A stretch of DNA of 64,000 nt. Source: JACKAQ01 sp965227145 (GTDB lineage: Bacteria > Calditrichota > Calditrichia > RBG-13-44-9 > J075). Shown one piece after another: positions 53,907-63,860 of this stretch. The notes beneath the pieces were generated by a model, which was given only the letters and a program-made list of their open reading frames with translations, was not told the origin of the DNA and did no database searches. Numbering within the stretch: position 1 is the stretch's first letter; the number at the start of each line of letters is the position of its first letter. Made by a program: the position numbers and the translations under genes. The stretch covers positions 3,224,001 to 3,288,000 of the forward strand of contig OZ245730.1 of the NCBI GenBank assembly GCA_965227145.1, read 5' to 3'.

Positions 53907-56900
53907 TCACTTCATCAACACCATTTTCCGGGTCTCTGCAAACGGCGCTCCATCACCGGTTGCAGTGAGCCGATAGAAATACATCCCGGATGTCACCAGT
54001 TGAGCGTTGTCGTTTATGCCATTCCACTCAACTCCGTGGCTACCTGCCTCATAGCTACCGTCAACAACCGTTTTTACCAATCGACCGTTCAGGTCGAAGA
54101 TGCGTAGCTGCACGGTTGCTGATTGCGGCAGGTCAAAATTTAGCGTTGTGGTTGGGTTGAATGGGTTGGGGTAGTTCTGGTGCAACGCAAACCGGGATGG
54201 CAAATTAGTTGCCTGGTTTGCCAGAATTGTTTTGGGTGCCAACAACTCGGGTGTTACTTCCCGCAGGTCGTAGAACTCAGCGATGGGAAGCTCGTGATCC
54301 CCGGGCTTAAAATATGTCTTACCAACGATCCGTAAATCTTTCCCGACATACTCAGTTAAATCAACAGACAAGGTGTCTTTTACGATGACAACCCTCGAAG
54401 TATCTGTGTCAAAAATATCACTCTCCAGTGTGCGGATGGTTGACAGCACATCGTCGGTATTGGCGTCGCGGATTTGCATCTTTATCAGGGTTTTCTTACC
54501 GTTGCCCTTGCCTCTGATGAAATTGCGTCCCTTGATTTGTAAGGGAACAATGATGCTCATATCGTTTTCGCTCACCGAAAAAGTGGTGAATTCAAAGGCA
54601 TTGTGGCGGTTAATCTGTGAATCATTAAAGTTGGGTTTAACAAACTGTCTTGCTCCTTTGTTAATCAGGACCGGATCGCCGATACCAATGGAAATATCCC
54701 CGTCTGTGGCGATATCCTCATTGCCGCTAAGGTCGTTTTTTAAACGGAAATATACTAACCTGCTATGTGGCGGTGTGTTTTCTTCTTTGGAAACCTTTTC
54801 CATATTCAGTGAAATTTGTTGATGCTGGACCCGGTGGGGCGCTGCCTGAAAATCGGTGTGGATAATCTGGGGGACGCCGTTAATAGTGGTTACCGCCGGG
54901 TTTGCAGCATCACCGTTCAGGAACGCCGCATTCTGCCATTCCCCGTAATCGCGCCAGACATAATGGGTCTTGCCTTCCTGACCTTCATAGGCATCATCAC
55001 ATTCCGGTCACTGCCGGCTGTCCAACTGGTAACCACCGGCTTACGGTCACAATAATTGCTTACGCCGAACATCACCAACGGTTGCCAGCCGCTGCTTTGC
55101 CTTTCCCGGAAACAGATGACCGGTGTATCAAGGGTTTGGGCATCACAAAGAACAGTGGTTTGGGACCGCGCCTTTTCCCCGGTCTTTTCCTGGGGCGTCC
55201 ACTCGTCAAGCCCTTGCCAGACAACATAAACCCTTTCCTTGCCGTCGTTGTAAGTACCGGCAGTATGAATGGACGGATACAGGTTGTTTGTCAAATCCTG
55301 GATACCCGAATTAAGCAGCGTTGCGCCACTGTATCCGGGGGCTCCCTGGTCATTTCTCCGCTCAACCTCACGATACTGGATCCCGGTGTTTTCGTGCCAG
55401 GCCAGCATGTAATGCGGTTCCCGGAAATTAAGTGTCGTTGGGTATTCACGGTTGTCAATGGTCGGGAAATCTGCCGAAGAATTGGCAGTGACGTTGGCTG
55501 TATAGTTGTCATAGGTAAACCAGAGAGAAATACCGGATGACGTTTCGGTAGAAGCTTTGGGTATTATCCCGCCACCCCGGAATGCTACTGCCGCTGTGCT
55601 GTATGCGTTCTCGGTTTGGGATGGCGCGGTAAACTGGCGATAGCCGGCAACCGAGGCGTGTAACGGTTCATCAGGTGCCGACCAATCGCCCGGGCTGCCC
55701 ATGGTCGTATTCAAATCATAAGTGCCGTTATTGATATCCAGGCTCTCCCACACGACCACCCTTTGATCGGACTGGCTGCCGGAAACTTCATACAGATACG
55801 ATACTGCGGGATGATGGTGGCTTGTTGAACTGGAAGCGGCAGCTATTCTTACATCTTTCAGCCAGTTGCTGCCGGCATCCTGTTCGGCAGTATAAATATT
55901 GCCCCGGTCTTCATACACCAGCCAGGGTTTCTGAGTTATTGCGTCTGCCCAGTGGCGGGTGAGTTTGCTGCTGTTATTGGCGAAGGTGGCTTCCGGTTTG
56001 TCCGATATACGTCGCCCCTTCATATTTGCGGTGAGGGTGGCGTCAGCGGTTTTGAACACAACCGCAGTGGTTTTGCTGGTGGGGCTTTCCAGATCGATTT
56101 CCAACGGGTCGTATTTCCAGCCGGCCCAGTCCCATATCGTGGCTTTGCTGTTGACGGTGAGTTGCTGGGCGTCGATGGCTTGCACGGAGTAATAGACGGG
56201 GTTAATTCCCGTGTAGGGTTGATTCAAAAACACGCCGCCGGTGGATTGATTGTAGGCCCCGGTTGGAGTAAGGGGAGGTGCATAGCCGATAAAAATATCT
56301 GGCTGGGTCTCATCACTGGCTAGATACCAGGGATCTTTGAAATCCATTTCTCCCCCCGGGTTATTATTATAACTGAGTAACCGGTTTGTGACCGTTACAG
56401 AGACCACCGGCCCAAAGTTCGCATCCTGAAAGGGAATTGCCGGATCGCCAATAAAATTCTCTACCAGGCGGAATTCCGAACCATTTACATTCCAGTCATG
56501 ATGCTTGATGTTTCCCTGCCCGGGGTAATTCAAAAACCGTTCGTGATTGGTTTTCCCCTCATGTTCTTTACCTTCCAACAGGGTTACTGTGTTTCCGGAT
56601 TGAATGACTGACCCATCAAGGGAGAGCGTACTGCCGGAAATATTCGAACCGCCGATACGATTGGCCAGGATTGCTGTGAAATCGATTAAATAACTGAGCT
56701 GATTTTCCAGGGCATTGTGCATTCGCTGTATCTGCTGATCACTGAAAGAATCCCGGCAATGAGGCAACGAATAGGACATCAAGTTGCCGGTGTCCGGGGA
56801 ATAATTATTGTTTCCGCAAGGATCAGCCGGAGGCAGCGGAGAAGAAATGTAACCGCAATTGCCAAAGACCCTCTCGCTCAGCTTTGGGTCGGCTGGGGTA

Positions 56901-57550
56901 TCGCAAAGCAGATCGCCGGCGGTGCTGCAGTTGCTGCCGTTAATACACTCTGCTCCGAAAGCGGTTTCATGGGTGTGCAAAAGATAAAAATTATGTCCCA
57001 CTTCATGGGCCAGGGTAGAACTGTTTACCGCAGCGCTTTTAGTGACGGCCAAAGCGTTGCCAGGCAACTCTGCTACTCCGTTATAATGGTCACCGGCTGT
57101 ATTGAACAGGTCGTTCACAAAATAAATATTTATTGCCCCGGAATTCCGGTTAATCTGCCACAGTGAGAAACGATTGGCTATATTGAGATCATAGTAGGTA
57201 TCATTGCTAATATAATCCACGCTGACCTGGTTAAAAACAATCATTGCTGCAGCAAATTGGGTATTCAAATCTTCAAGAGCGGTGTTCATATCGGCAGTTG
57301 ATATGCCTCCACTGCCATCGCTCTTGCGCACCACATGCATGGCAACACCTATATGGCGTTCTGTTTGTGGGGTATACTCGGCTAATACTTCGTGGGGAAT
57401 AAACAAAAAAGCTTTCTCTTCCGCCCCGGTAGGAACCGTGGTCGCACATTCATCCGCTGCGGAAATTATGGCAAACGGGGAAAGGATACCGCACCATAAA
57501 ACGATAGACATTATTCTACGCAACTGCCGCATGGAATTGAAGAAACACAT
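53907..57550 (-). pseudogene. secreted M43-type metalloprotease with sorting domain, split by a frameshift
   Basis: Two frames make one protein. The upstream part (start 57550, with AAGGAG before ATG) has a signal peptide, then TLAHEVGHNFYLLHTHE (H-E-x-x-H-x-x-x-x-x-H) and CDTPADP, the pappalysin/cytophagalysin zinc signature. It runs out of frame at about 54994, where SDRNVMM turns into nonsense and stops at 54917. In the next frame DAYEGQEGKTHYVWRDYGEW continues without a break to MEKVSKEEN and on to the sorting domain NYPNPFNPTTTLNF and ...ETRKMVLMK. Loss of one G in GTGATGGATGCC-type context explains it. The downstream 298-residue frame has no start of its own. Intact length would be about 1210 residues. 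Confidence 0.8.
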
Positions 57551-57684
57551 GATAGTTCTCCTTAATTGTTTAAAATTTACAATGACCATGCGGCTGAAAT
57601 GTGTTATACTTAATAGCCGCATGGCTGGCAGGGGCAGGATTCCCGACAGGTTTTTCGCCCGCTGCCGGTGTGATGGTTAACTCA

Positions 57685-57716
57685 GCCGTCCGCGGTATGG
57701 CCATACCGTGGACGGC
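57685..57716. repeat. 32-bp near-perfect palindrome
   Basis: GCCGTCCGCGGTATGG is followed directly by its reverse complement with one mismatch. It lies between the stop of the beta-propeller lipoprotein gene (57741) and the metalloprotease start. It may act as a terminator, although no T-tract follows. Confidence 0.6.
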
Positions 57717-57740
57717 GTTATTCAATATCTATCAAACTGG

Positions 57741-59045
57741 TCACCTCCTTCCAGTTACTATTAATACGTCCCGAACCGGCCCGCTGTAACGAGTTCCTAC
57801 TGCAATTACGAAGTCATCTGCTACTGCTAAACCGTAGAGCCGGTTATCGATATGCCACAGACCGGGAAAGTTTTTCCAGGAAACACCATTGTAGTGTTTG
57901 ATCATTGCGCCGTCGCCGGCGATGAAAATATTGTTTGCAGCGCTGCCCCGGAGACGATAGATAAAATTTTGCCAGGGAAGAGAATCCTGCCGGATTAAAC
58001 CGGAGTTTTGCAACGAATGCCTGTAGATGTCGTACGCGGCGATAATTACTTCCCGCGAACCGTTAAACCAAAGCGAATTGGGATTCCCGCGGTAAATATC
58101 AGGAGGTTCAAGAACATCGCTGCGCCAGACCGTCTGCCAGCCGTTGGTTGTGTGCTTAAGGATTATGCTGGGAGTAGTAAATCCCCATCCGCAGACCCAC
58201 ACCTCCCGTCCGTCCGCACCGCCCCAAATATCTTCCAGATCAATCTTCGTCCCGCTTTCGATCCGCTGCCAGTTCGCTCCGTCATAGTGGGCAATAAACC
58301 CGTTACTACTAACAACATATAAATCATTACTAGATCGCCCCCACATTTTTCTTGCAGAACCATTTAGTTGGGTAATGAGGCTGCAATCGTTGATGAAGGT
58401 AGCGCCATCAAAGCGAGTAATACTTCCGTCAATATGGGCAAATAGCACGTCATTGGCGGAAAAGGCAAAAACGGTTTCTATCGGCGGGTAATCCACACCG
58501 CCGCAGGCGTTGGTTTTTATCCGCATCAACGCCCACTGCTGCCCGTCCCAATGCACGGCGTTGAAGGGCAGCCAGGGCTGGGCGCTGTCGCTGTAAATCT
58601 CGCCTACTGCCCAGATGTCGTTCTCATCTATAATAGCCACATCCCGCAACACCCCGCTGCCAAAAGGGCTGGGAAATTCAAAAATCTCCCACTGGAAATT
58701 GTGGCTGGTGGTGTCCATGGTGGTCAGGTTGAGCGCTTGGCTGGCAGTGGTTTTGTCGTTGCGCAGGAGTTCTGCCCGGTAGGTGTAGCTGTGGCTGGGC
58801 AGGAGTCCGGTATCCACCACGGTGGTTTCCGCCACAACTGCAAAGCGCATGCGCTCTGCGCCGTCACGGGTGAGGCGCACTTCCATGCCGCCGGCGTCTT
58901 CGGCGGTTACGCTCAGCCAGGCTTCGATCACGCCGGGATCAGCGGTCAGGGTTAGCTGTGGCTCGGGCGGGTTGGTGCCGCTTTTGCTGCACGCAGCGGT
59001 CAGGAGCAGCAGGGCGGTTAGGGCGATGGGCAGGTAGGGTTTCAT
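57741..59045 (-). CDS. lipoprotein with Fn3-like and beta-propeller regions
   Basis: 434 residues. Lipobox LTAACS at residues 16-21. An N-terminal beta-sandwich (about 30-115; LTADPGVIEAWLSVTAED) is followed by repeated W/G-rich blades (DENDIWAVGEIY, SANDVLFAHIDG, SSNDLYVVSSNG, GADGREVWVCGWG, SAANNIFIAGDG) typical of seven-blade propellers. AAGGAAG is seven bases before the start. Similar lipoproteins are frequent in Ignavibacteria and Calditrichota and of unknown function. The gene is preceded by a 14-bp repeat tract. Confidence 0.65.
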   Translation of the reverse strand: MKPYLPIALTALLLLTAACSKSGTNPPEPQLTLTADPGVIEAWLSVTAEDAGGMEVRLTRDGAERMRFAVVAETTVVDTGLLPSHSYTYRAELLRNDKTTASQALNLTTMDTTSHNFQWEIFEFPSPFGSGVLRDVAIIDENDIWAVGEIYSDSAQPWLPFNAVHWDGQQWALMRIKTNACGGVDYPPIETVFAFSANDVLFAHIDGSITRFDGATFINDCSLITQLNGSARKMWGRSSNDLYVVSSNGFIAHYDGANWQRIESGTKIDLEDIWGGADGREVWVCGWGFTTPSIILKHTTNGWQTVWRSDVLEPPDIYRGNPNSLWFNGSREVIIAAYDIYRHSLQNSGLIRQDSLPWQNFIYRLRGSAANNIFIAGDGAMIKHYNGVSWKNFPGLWHIDNRLYGLAVADDFVIAVGTRYSGPVRDVLIVTGRR

Positions 59046-59763
59046 GGTTGCTTCCTTAAAAAAGAAAAAAGATTTAAGAAAAAAGATTTAAGAAAAAAGA
59101 TTTAAGAAAAAAGATTTAAGAAAAAAGAAAAAAGATTTAAGAAAAAAGAATGGCGTATCTAAAGAGCAGGTAAAAAGCAAAGAATGATGGATCCTGCCCC
59201 AAATTGTAGAGACGCTTCATGAAAAATTGTAGAGACGCTTCACGAAGCGTCTTTAAGCCTTTTAAAAACAGGCGTTCAGTGTATTGCAAATTTGCACAAT
59301 TATTCCTGAATCAGTTTACATCGCCCGGGAACTGTGCCGGTCAACGTTTGTTGAAAATTAGCGATATAACAAAATAAATGTAAATTTCTTCCGGTGTATT
59401 TGTGTAGCTGCTAATACCGAAACCGTTGAAACGGTTTCATTGTTGCGTTTTCTTCCCATTAACACCGGGATTAATCCCGGTGTTATTAAAATGGTGTGAG
59501 TGTTTCATAGCCGTTTCAACGGCTTTAAAACAACTTGCTACCCAAATACTTTTCGGTTATGAGAGTGGCTTATTTTTTTCATGATGCAAATGTTCAGGAT
59601 ATATGGTAAATTAATTGAAATGAAAACATCTGCGGTCGGCTTTCAGCACTCTAATCTATCTGGTTGTTGAGAAATAACAACAACCAGGCAGTGAGAATTT
59701 CAGCCTGTCGTAACCGAGATTCCGGGCGCTCAAACCAGGGATTCTCCAAATAACGGCAGGCTT
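59046..59763. other. intergenic region with 14-bp repeats and hairpins
   Basis: 718 bases without a gene. Contents: 59064-59150, the 14-bp repeat tract; 59203-59252, a duplicated word (ATTGTAGAGACGCTTCA) ending in a 9-bp hairpin (59233-59252); 59419-59438, 59461-59484 and 59509-59524, further palindromes; 59660-59687, a 10-bp stem that may terminate the minus-strand gene ending at 59764. Promoter of the lipoprotein gene is expected at the left end. Confidence 0.6.
59064..59150. repeat. five copies of a 14-bp repeat upstream of the lipoprotein gene
   Basis: GATTTAAGAAAAAA repeats at 59071, 59085, 59099 and 59113, and again at 59134 after an extra 7-base half unit. The tract starts about 8 bases beyond the ribosome binding site of the lipoprotein gene, within its leader or promoter. 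Confidence 0.9.
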
Positions 59764-61500
59764 TTATTTTAGTATCATCATTTTACGGCTTTGGCTAACA
59801 ACCGGGGTTGTTAAGCGGTATAGATAAACACCGGAAGGCAATCCGGATGCATCAAAAACAGTATCATATGAACCTGCTGCCTGCTCGCCATTTACCAGGG
59901 TCGCCACTGTTTCGCCGGAAAGATTATAAACCGTTAATGTTACATGGGTCGCTTCCGGTAGTGAATAACGGATAGCAGTTGACGGGTTAAACGGATTCGG
60001 GTAGTTTTGCGCCAGGGCAAACACTGTTGGCAAAGCATCGTCGTTCGGGTTGCCTTTTTTGTCCAATCCGCCACCGCTTTGGTTAAACGTCACCTCCGCA
60101 GAATAGCCCGAAGCATTACTTTCAAGATCAACTGCTTTCAGCTTGTATTTGATCTCGATATTATTGACCTGGGGATTTAAACTGACCCCGCTTTCAGTAG
60201 CATCTACATAATAATCGTTGCCGGTGGTCGCCAATAATCCCCAACTGCCGGTTCCTTTTTTCTTCCAGACTTCGTATTCGTCCAGATCCGCTTCCGCATT
60301 CGCATACCAATCAATGCGCGGGTGCGAGCTTGAGATTGACCGAACCAGGTTTACAGGCGCTAGCGGCGCGAAATCGCGCTGGCGGAGTTTGAGGGTGTTC
60401 GAACTATTGTTAATCCAGAGAATATAAATATCTTTATTGTTGGCGATAATTTTGTTATTGCTACCGTTGCCAAATGTAAATTGATCGATAAATTGAGAAC
60501 CATCCCATTTTTTGTAAGTATCACCGCCATAGACAAAGTGAATTGAATTGTCTGCTGTTTGGGTTATGTCCAGGCGATAGTTGCCATCCGGCGGTCCGAA
60601 AGTACCGTAATTTATAAGATTTGTATAGTTATCGTTCCAATCATGGTTGCTAATATTGGTGTGGTCATGGCTCAGATAATAATCCGGGGTGCCATTGGGT
60701 AATGGAATATCGCCGTGGTCATAATGGAATGCATGGAGTTGATTTTGGAGCGGAATAACATAAGATTGCGAACTACCAAAACTGTCAAATAGATATTCCG
60801 TGGTTTGCCAAACACCGTTATATCTTTCCCGATAGTTGGCATCTCCGGTTACGTAGCTGCCTCCTGTGACTACCTTTGTAAAAGAAACATGTACACGACC
60901 GTTGGACAGCGAAATTGACGGAAGACCCCCGGTATATCCGCCGAAGGGACCGGTCTGGTCGGTAACGTGTTTAAAATCCTGCCAGTTAGATTCATCATGC
61001 TTTACCATACGATAATACGTTTCATAGCCCGCTTGGGCTGGATTGTAAACTGAATACGCCAGATGCAGTCCATTGGTATCGGTAATTATGTCTATCCCAT
61101 CTGAATTACTGTTGCTCAAGGAAATATTCGCCACAGCGCTTGTTGACCAGTTTTGCCCGCCGTTGGTGGATTTTTGGGTGTAGATGGCGCTGCTTTTCTT
61201 GTACACTATGTATAAGTTTTCGCCAAAGCCAAAAATACGGCTGAGCCGCACACTTTCGGTGAAATTATCGCGCACAGATGTGCGAATTTGGGTGCCATCT
61301 ACGCTGAATAAATAATACACCAACTGATTGGATTTGTGAAAGACAATATGGATGCCGTAAGAATCCGCATACAGGTCAACACGGTCACTGCTGTTTGCGG
61401 CAACATTGAGATCAATAACGGAATTCCAGCTATTGCCCTGTCCAAATACCCCAAATGACAGCAAAATCGCGCTTAAAGTAATAGAGAAAATATAACGCAT
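59764..61500 (-). CDS. secreted beta-propeller/sialidase-like protein with sorting domain
   Basis: 578 residues. Signal peptide ends at FGVFGQ. The body has repeated beta-propeller blades of the exo-sialidase kind (STNGGQNWSTS is an Asp-box-like S-x-D-x-G-x-x-W variant). The C-terminus carries NYPNPFNPSTAIRY and ends in ...SRKMMILK. Catalytic sialidase residues (Arg triad, Tyr) are not evident. It lies 18 bases after the gene at 61519, one operon with it. Exported to the cell surface by the type IX-like route. Confidence 0.75.
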   Translation of the reverse strand: MRYIFSITLSAILLSFGVFGQGNSWNSVIDLNVAANSSDRVDLYADSYGIHIVFHKSNQLVYYLFSVDGTQIRTSVRDNFTESVRLSRIFGFGENLYIVYKKSSAIYTQKSTNGGQNWSTSAVANISLSNSNSDGIDIITDTNGLHLAYSVYNPAQAGYETYYRMVKHDESNWQDFKHVTDQTGPFGGYTGGLPSISLSNGRVHVSFTKVVTGGSYVTGDANYRERYNGVWQTTEYLFDSFGSSQSYVIPLQNQLHAFHYDHGDIPLPNGTPDYYLSHDHTNISNHDWNDNYTNLINYGTFGPPDGNYRLDITQTADNSIHFVYGGDTYKKWDGSQFIDQFTFGNGSNNKIIANNKDIYILWINNSSNTLKLRQRDFAPLAPVNLVRSISSSHPRIDWYANAEADLDEYEVWKKKGTGSWGLLATTGNDYYVDATESGVSLNPQVNNIEIKYKLKAVDLESNASGYSAEVTFNQSGGGLDKKGNPNDDALPTVFALAQNYPNPFNPSTAIRYSLPEATHVTLTVYNLSGETVATLVNGEQAAGSYDTVFDASGLPSGVYLYRLTTPVVSQSRKMMILK

Positions 61501-61518
61501 AACGATTCTCCTTATGAG

Positions 61519-63297
61519 TTACCTGATAAGTAAGAGTTTTTTGACAGACCGAAAACGTCCATCGGTTAATTCATACAGATAAACGCCGCTGCTTACCTCC
61601 TTCCCACGATTGTTTGTGCCATTCCAGGTAATTTCGTGATTACCCGTTTCCATTCGATTGTTTACAAGCGTTTTTACCTCCTTTCCGGTTAAGTCCAGTA
61701 TTTTTAGTCTGATATGTTGGTTTTGAGAAAGCGTAAATTGAATTTGTGTAATGTTATTAAAGGGGTTGGGGAAATTCTGGATGAGTTCGGATTTTATTAA
61801 AGGATTAGAATCCCTGTTCCTTAAACCGGCAGGGGAGGCAGCACGATAAAGATAGGTTCGTACTTTTGGCACTGTTTGAAGATCATAAATATTTATGAAT
61901 AAATCAGGTTTACCAGCATTAAACACATCAAAAACATTGACACTTTCGATCTTCTGGTTCCAGTTATCCCAAAAATTCACATAATAAATATCAAACTTTT
62001 CATTCTGCCGGTTCCAAATCAGGATCACTGTTACAAACTCAAAAGAAAAGACCAGATCGTCCTGACCATCTGCATCGACATCATGAACAAAAAGCCGGGT
62101 TAATCCCAATACATCTGTGCCGCGCAAGAAAAATGTCCTGACTTTCCGGTAATTATTGTTGCCATCACCCTCGATCCAATACACCAGGGAAGAAGCAACA
62201 CCATTCCAGTAAGAACTGCCGCCCATAAAAAACTCGCTCTTTCCGTTGCCGTCAATATCATTGGTTTCCCCGGTCAGGTAGGCGTTGGAAGCGGAAATCG
62301 TATCCTGCAGGATGATATCATATTGATTATCCCCGGATGCCTCAATAATATAAAAATACCCGTGTACCTGTCCGGTGGCGAATTCCATTCGTCCATCTAG
62401 GTCAAAATCCCCGATGCTGAACCCAGAGGTTCCCCAATGGGGCGGGCAGGTATCATAAACCTCCACAAAATGATTGTTTGCAGGATCATATTCTGCCACA
62501 TAAAGTTTTTCACAGGGCGGCGAAAGCGAATCATCCCCTTTAAACAGCACATCGATCAGGGAATCCTCATCAAGGTAGTTAAAGCGTTCATAACCGACTG
62601 CTCCACCCAGATCCCACATGCGATGGCGCAGGTTTAATACGGTGGGAAAGGAACCCGAAGCCGGGGCTTCGTAATTGTAAAACTTTTGCCCGTCCCGGAA
62701 ATTTAGTTCTACAAAACCATCATTATCAACATCCGTTGCACCTAAACAGAGTTCCGCAGAGTCTGTAAATATCCATTGTATTATCATGCTACTGTCGGGT
62801 TGTATTTCTCCTACGGCAGCTTTTACTAATTGAAAATTCTGTTCAATTTTATATGTACCCGCAAGATCAATTAACCCGTTGTTGTTAAAATCCCCGATGA
62901 GCATTTGGTAACCGCTGTTCCCACCAATCGGGTAAATTTTCCAGCGTTTAAAGCGTTGGTTGTAAAGTGAGGTATCAATGGTTGTTAAATCAATCACCTG
63001 AGTATTGACGGACGGGTTAAATGTTCCACGGTCGGTAATATCCACATATTTTGTAAGTTTGGTTTCTATATTGGTCATTTTCAGGAGGTTGGGCTCCACT
63101 TCCGCCACCTGCCATTCCTGCTCCAGATGGGCGAGGCGCCGGGCGTCCAACCCGCCGGGAATGCGGCTGGCTATGGCTTGCCAGGTGGTTGGTGCACCTG
63201 TGTTTGCCGCCGCACCTGTGGGTCTGCTGGTTTGGGCGTCCGTCGCAGCGCTAATAAGAAGGCAAATAAGCAAAACGGGTATGATATTCCGTTCCAT
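61519..63297 (-). CDS. secreted FG-GAP-repeat protein with sorting domain
   Basis: 592 residues with signal peptide (VLLICLLISAATDAQ). Repeats of D-x-N-x-N-G type (LIGDFNNNGLIDLAG, ATDVDNDGFVELN, GDFDLDGRMEFA, DIDGNGKSEFFMG, DVDADGQDDLVF), integrin-like FG-GAP. The C-terminus has NFPNPFNNITQIQF and SVKKLLLIR. First gene of a two-gene operon with the Asp-box-like protein. No enzymatic motif seen; it is probably a surface adhesin-like protein. Confidence 0.8.
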   Translation of the reverse strand: MERNIIPVLLICLLISAATDAQTSRPTGAAANTGAPTTWQAIASRIPGGLDARRLAHLEQEWQVAEVEPNLLKMTNIETKLTKYVDITDRGTFNPSVNTQVIDLTTIDTSLYNQRFKRWKIYPIGGNSGYQMLIGDFNNNGLIDLAGTYKIEQNFQLVKAAVGEIQPDSSMIIQWIFTDSAELCLGATDVDNDGFVELNFRDGQKFYNYEAPASGSFPTVLNLRHRMWDLGGAVGYERFNYLDEDSLIDVLFKGDDSLSPPCEKLYVAEYDPANNHFVEVYDTCPPHWGTSGFSIGDFDLDGRMEFATGQVHGYFYIIEASGDNQYDIILQDTISASNAYLTGETNDIDGNGKSEFFMGGSSYWNGVASSLVYWIEGDGNNNYRKVRTFFLRGTDVLGLTRLFVHDVDADGQDDLVFSFEFVTVILIWNRQNEKFDIYYVNFWDNWNQKIESVNVFDVFNAGKPDLFINIYDLQTVPKVRTYLYRAASPAGLRNRDSNPLIKSELIQNFPNPFNNITQIQFTLSQNQHIRLKILDLTGKEVKTLVNNRMETGNHEITWNGTNNRGKEVSSGVYLYELTDGRFRSVKKLLLIR

Positions 63298-63860
63298 CGG
63301 CTTGCTCCTGCTTGTAAAAAATGTTTTGTTAAGTTGTTGAGGGTAAACAAATTACTGCTCTTTACAGAAAAATGTGCTGAACAGTAATAAAATTGTCTTG
63401 ATTGACAGCTGAAATTAACACACACACACACACACAAAGCAAGAAAAATAATAACCTATGTTACGCATTTTAGCCACCCACGATGTGGTGCCTTCGGCAA
63501 GAGACGCAGAGACGCACAGAAATTCTTTAAAAAAATCTTAAAAGATGGTGTAAGAAGAAAAGGTTATAATCAGCAAAAACATGCATTTATTAAAAAAAGT
63601 TGCCGTGGTATTTCTCTGTGATTCTCCGTATCAGGGTCGCAGCTTTTTCTCCCGAAAGATTGAAGACGATAAATGTCACATGGGTAAGTTCCGGTAAAGA
63701 CATTTTGCTATCCTTGCTTTTGGCTGTTCCACACTCGCACTTCCCACCAATTGCAAAAAAGCTACCAATATGTTATATTTAAATTGGGTAGTATTTTGAT
63801 AAATAATTCAAAAGATCATGACAATCGTTTTGAAATAACCCAAATACAGGAGAAGCAATA
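63298..63860. other. intergenic region with (CA)n tract and a gene remnant
   Basis: 563 bases upstream of both flanking genes (divergent promoters). Contains a CA dinucleotide run at about 63419-63436 and the sorting-domain remnant at 63590-63703. The rest is AT-rich, with nothing further seen. Confidence 0.6.
63590..63703 (-). pseudogene. remnant of a type IX-like sorting domain
   Basis: The minus-strand frame gives SLPELTHVTFIVFNLSGEKA, which closely follows the sorting domain of the gene at 59764 (SLPEATHVTLTVYNLSGETV). Only about 35 residues survive, with no upstream gene and a changed tail (RRITEKYHGNFF). It is probably a decayed leftover of another secreted-protein gene. Confidence 0.65.

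Noticed and set aside
63419..63436. CA dinucleotide run as a regulatory signal
   Set aside because: Short microsatellite within a noncoding stretch; nothing ties it to either flanking gene.
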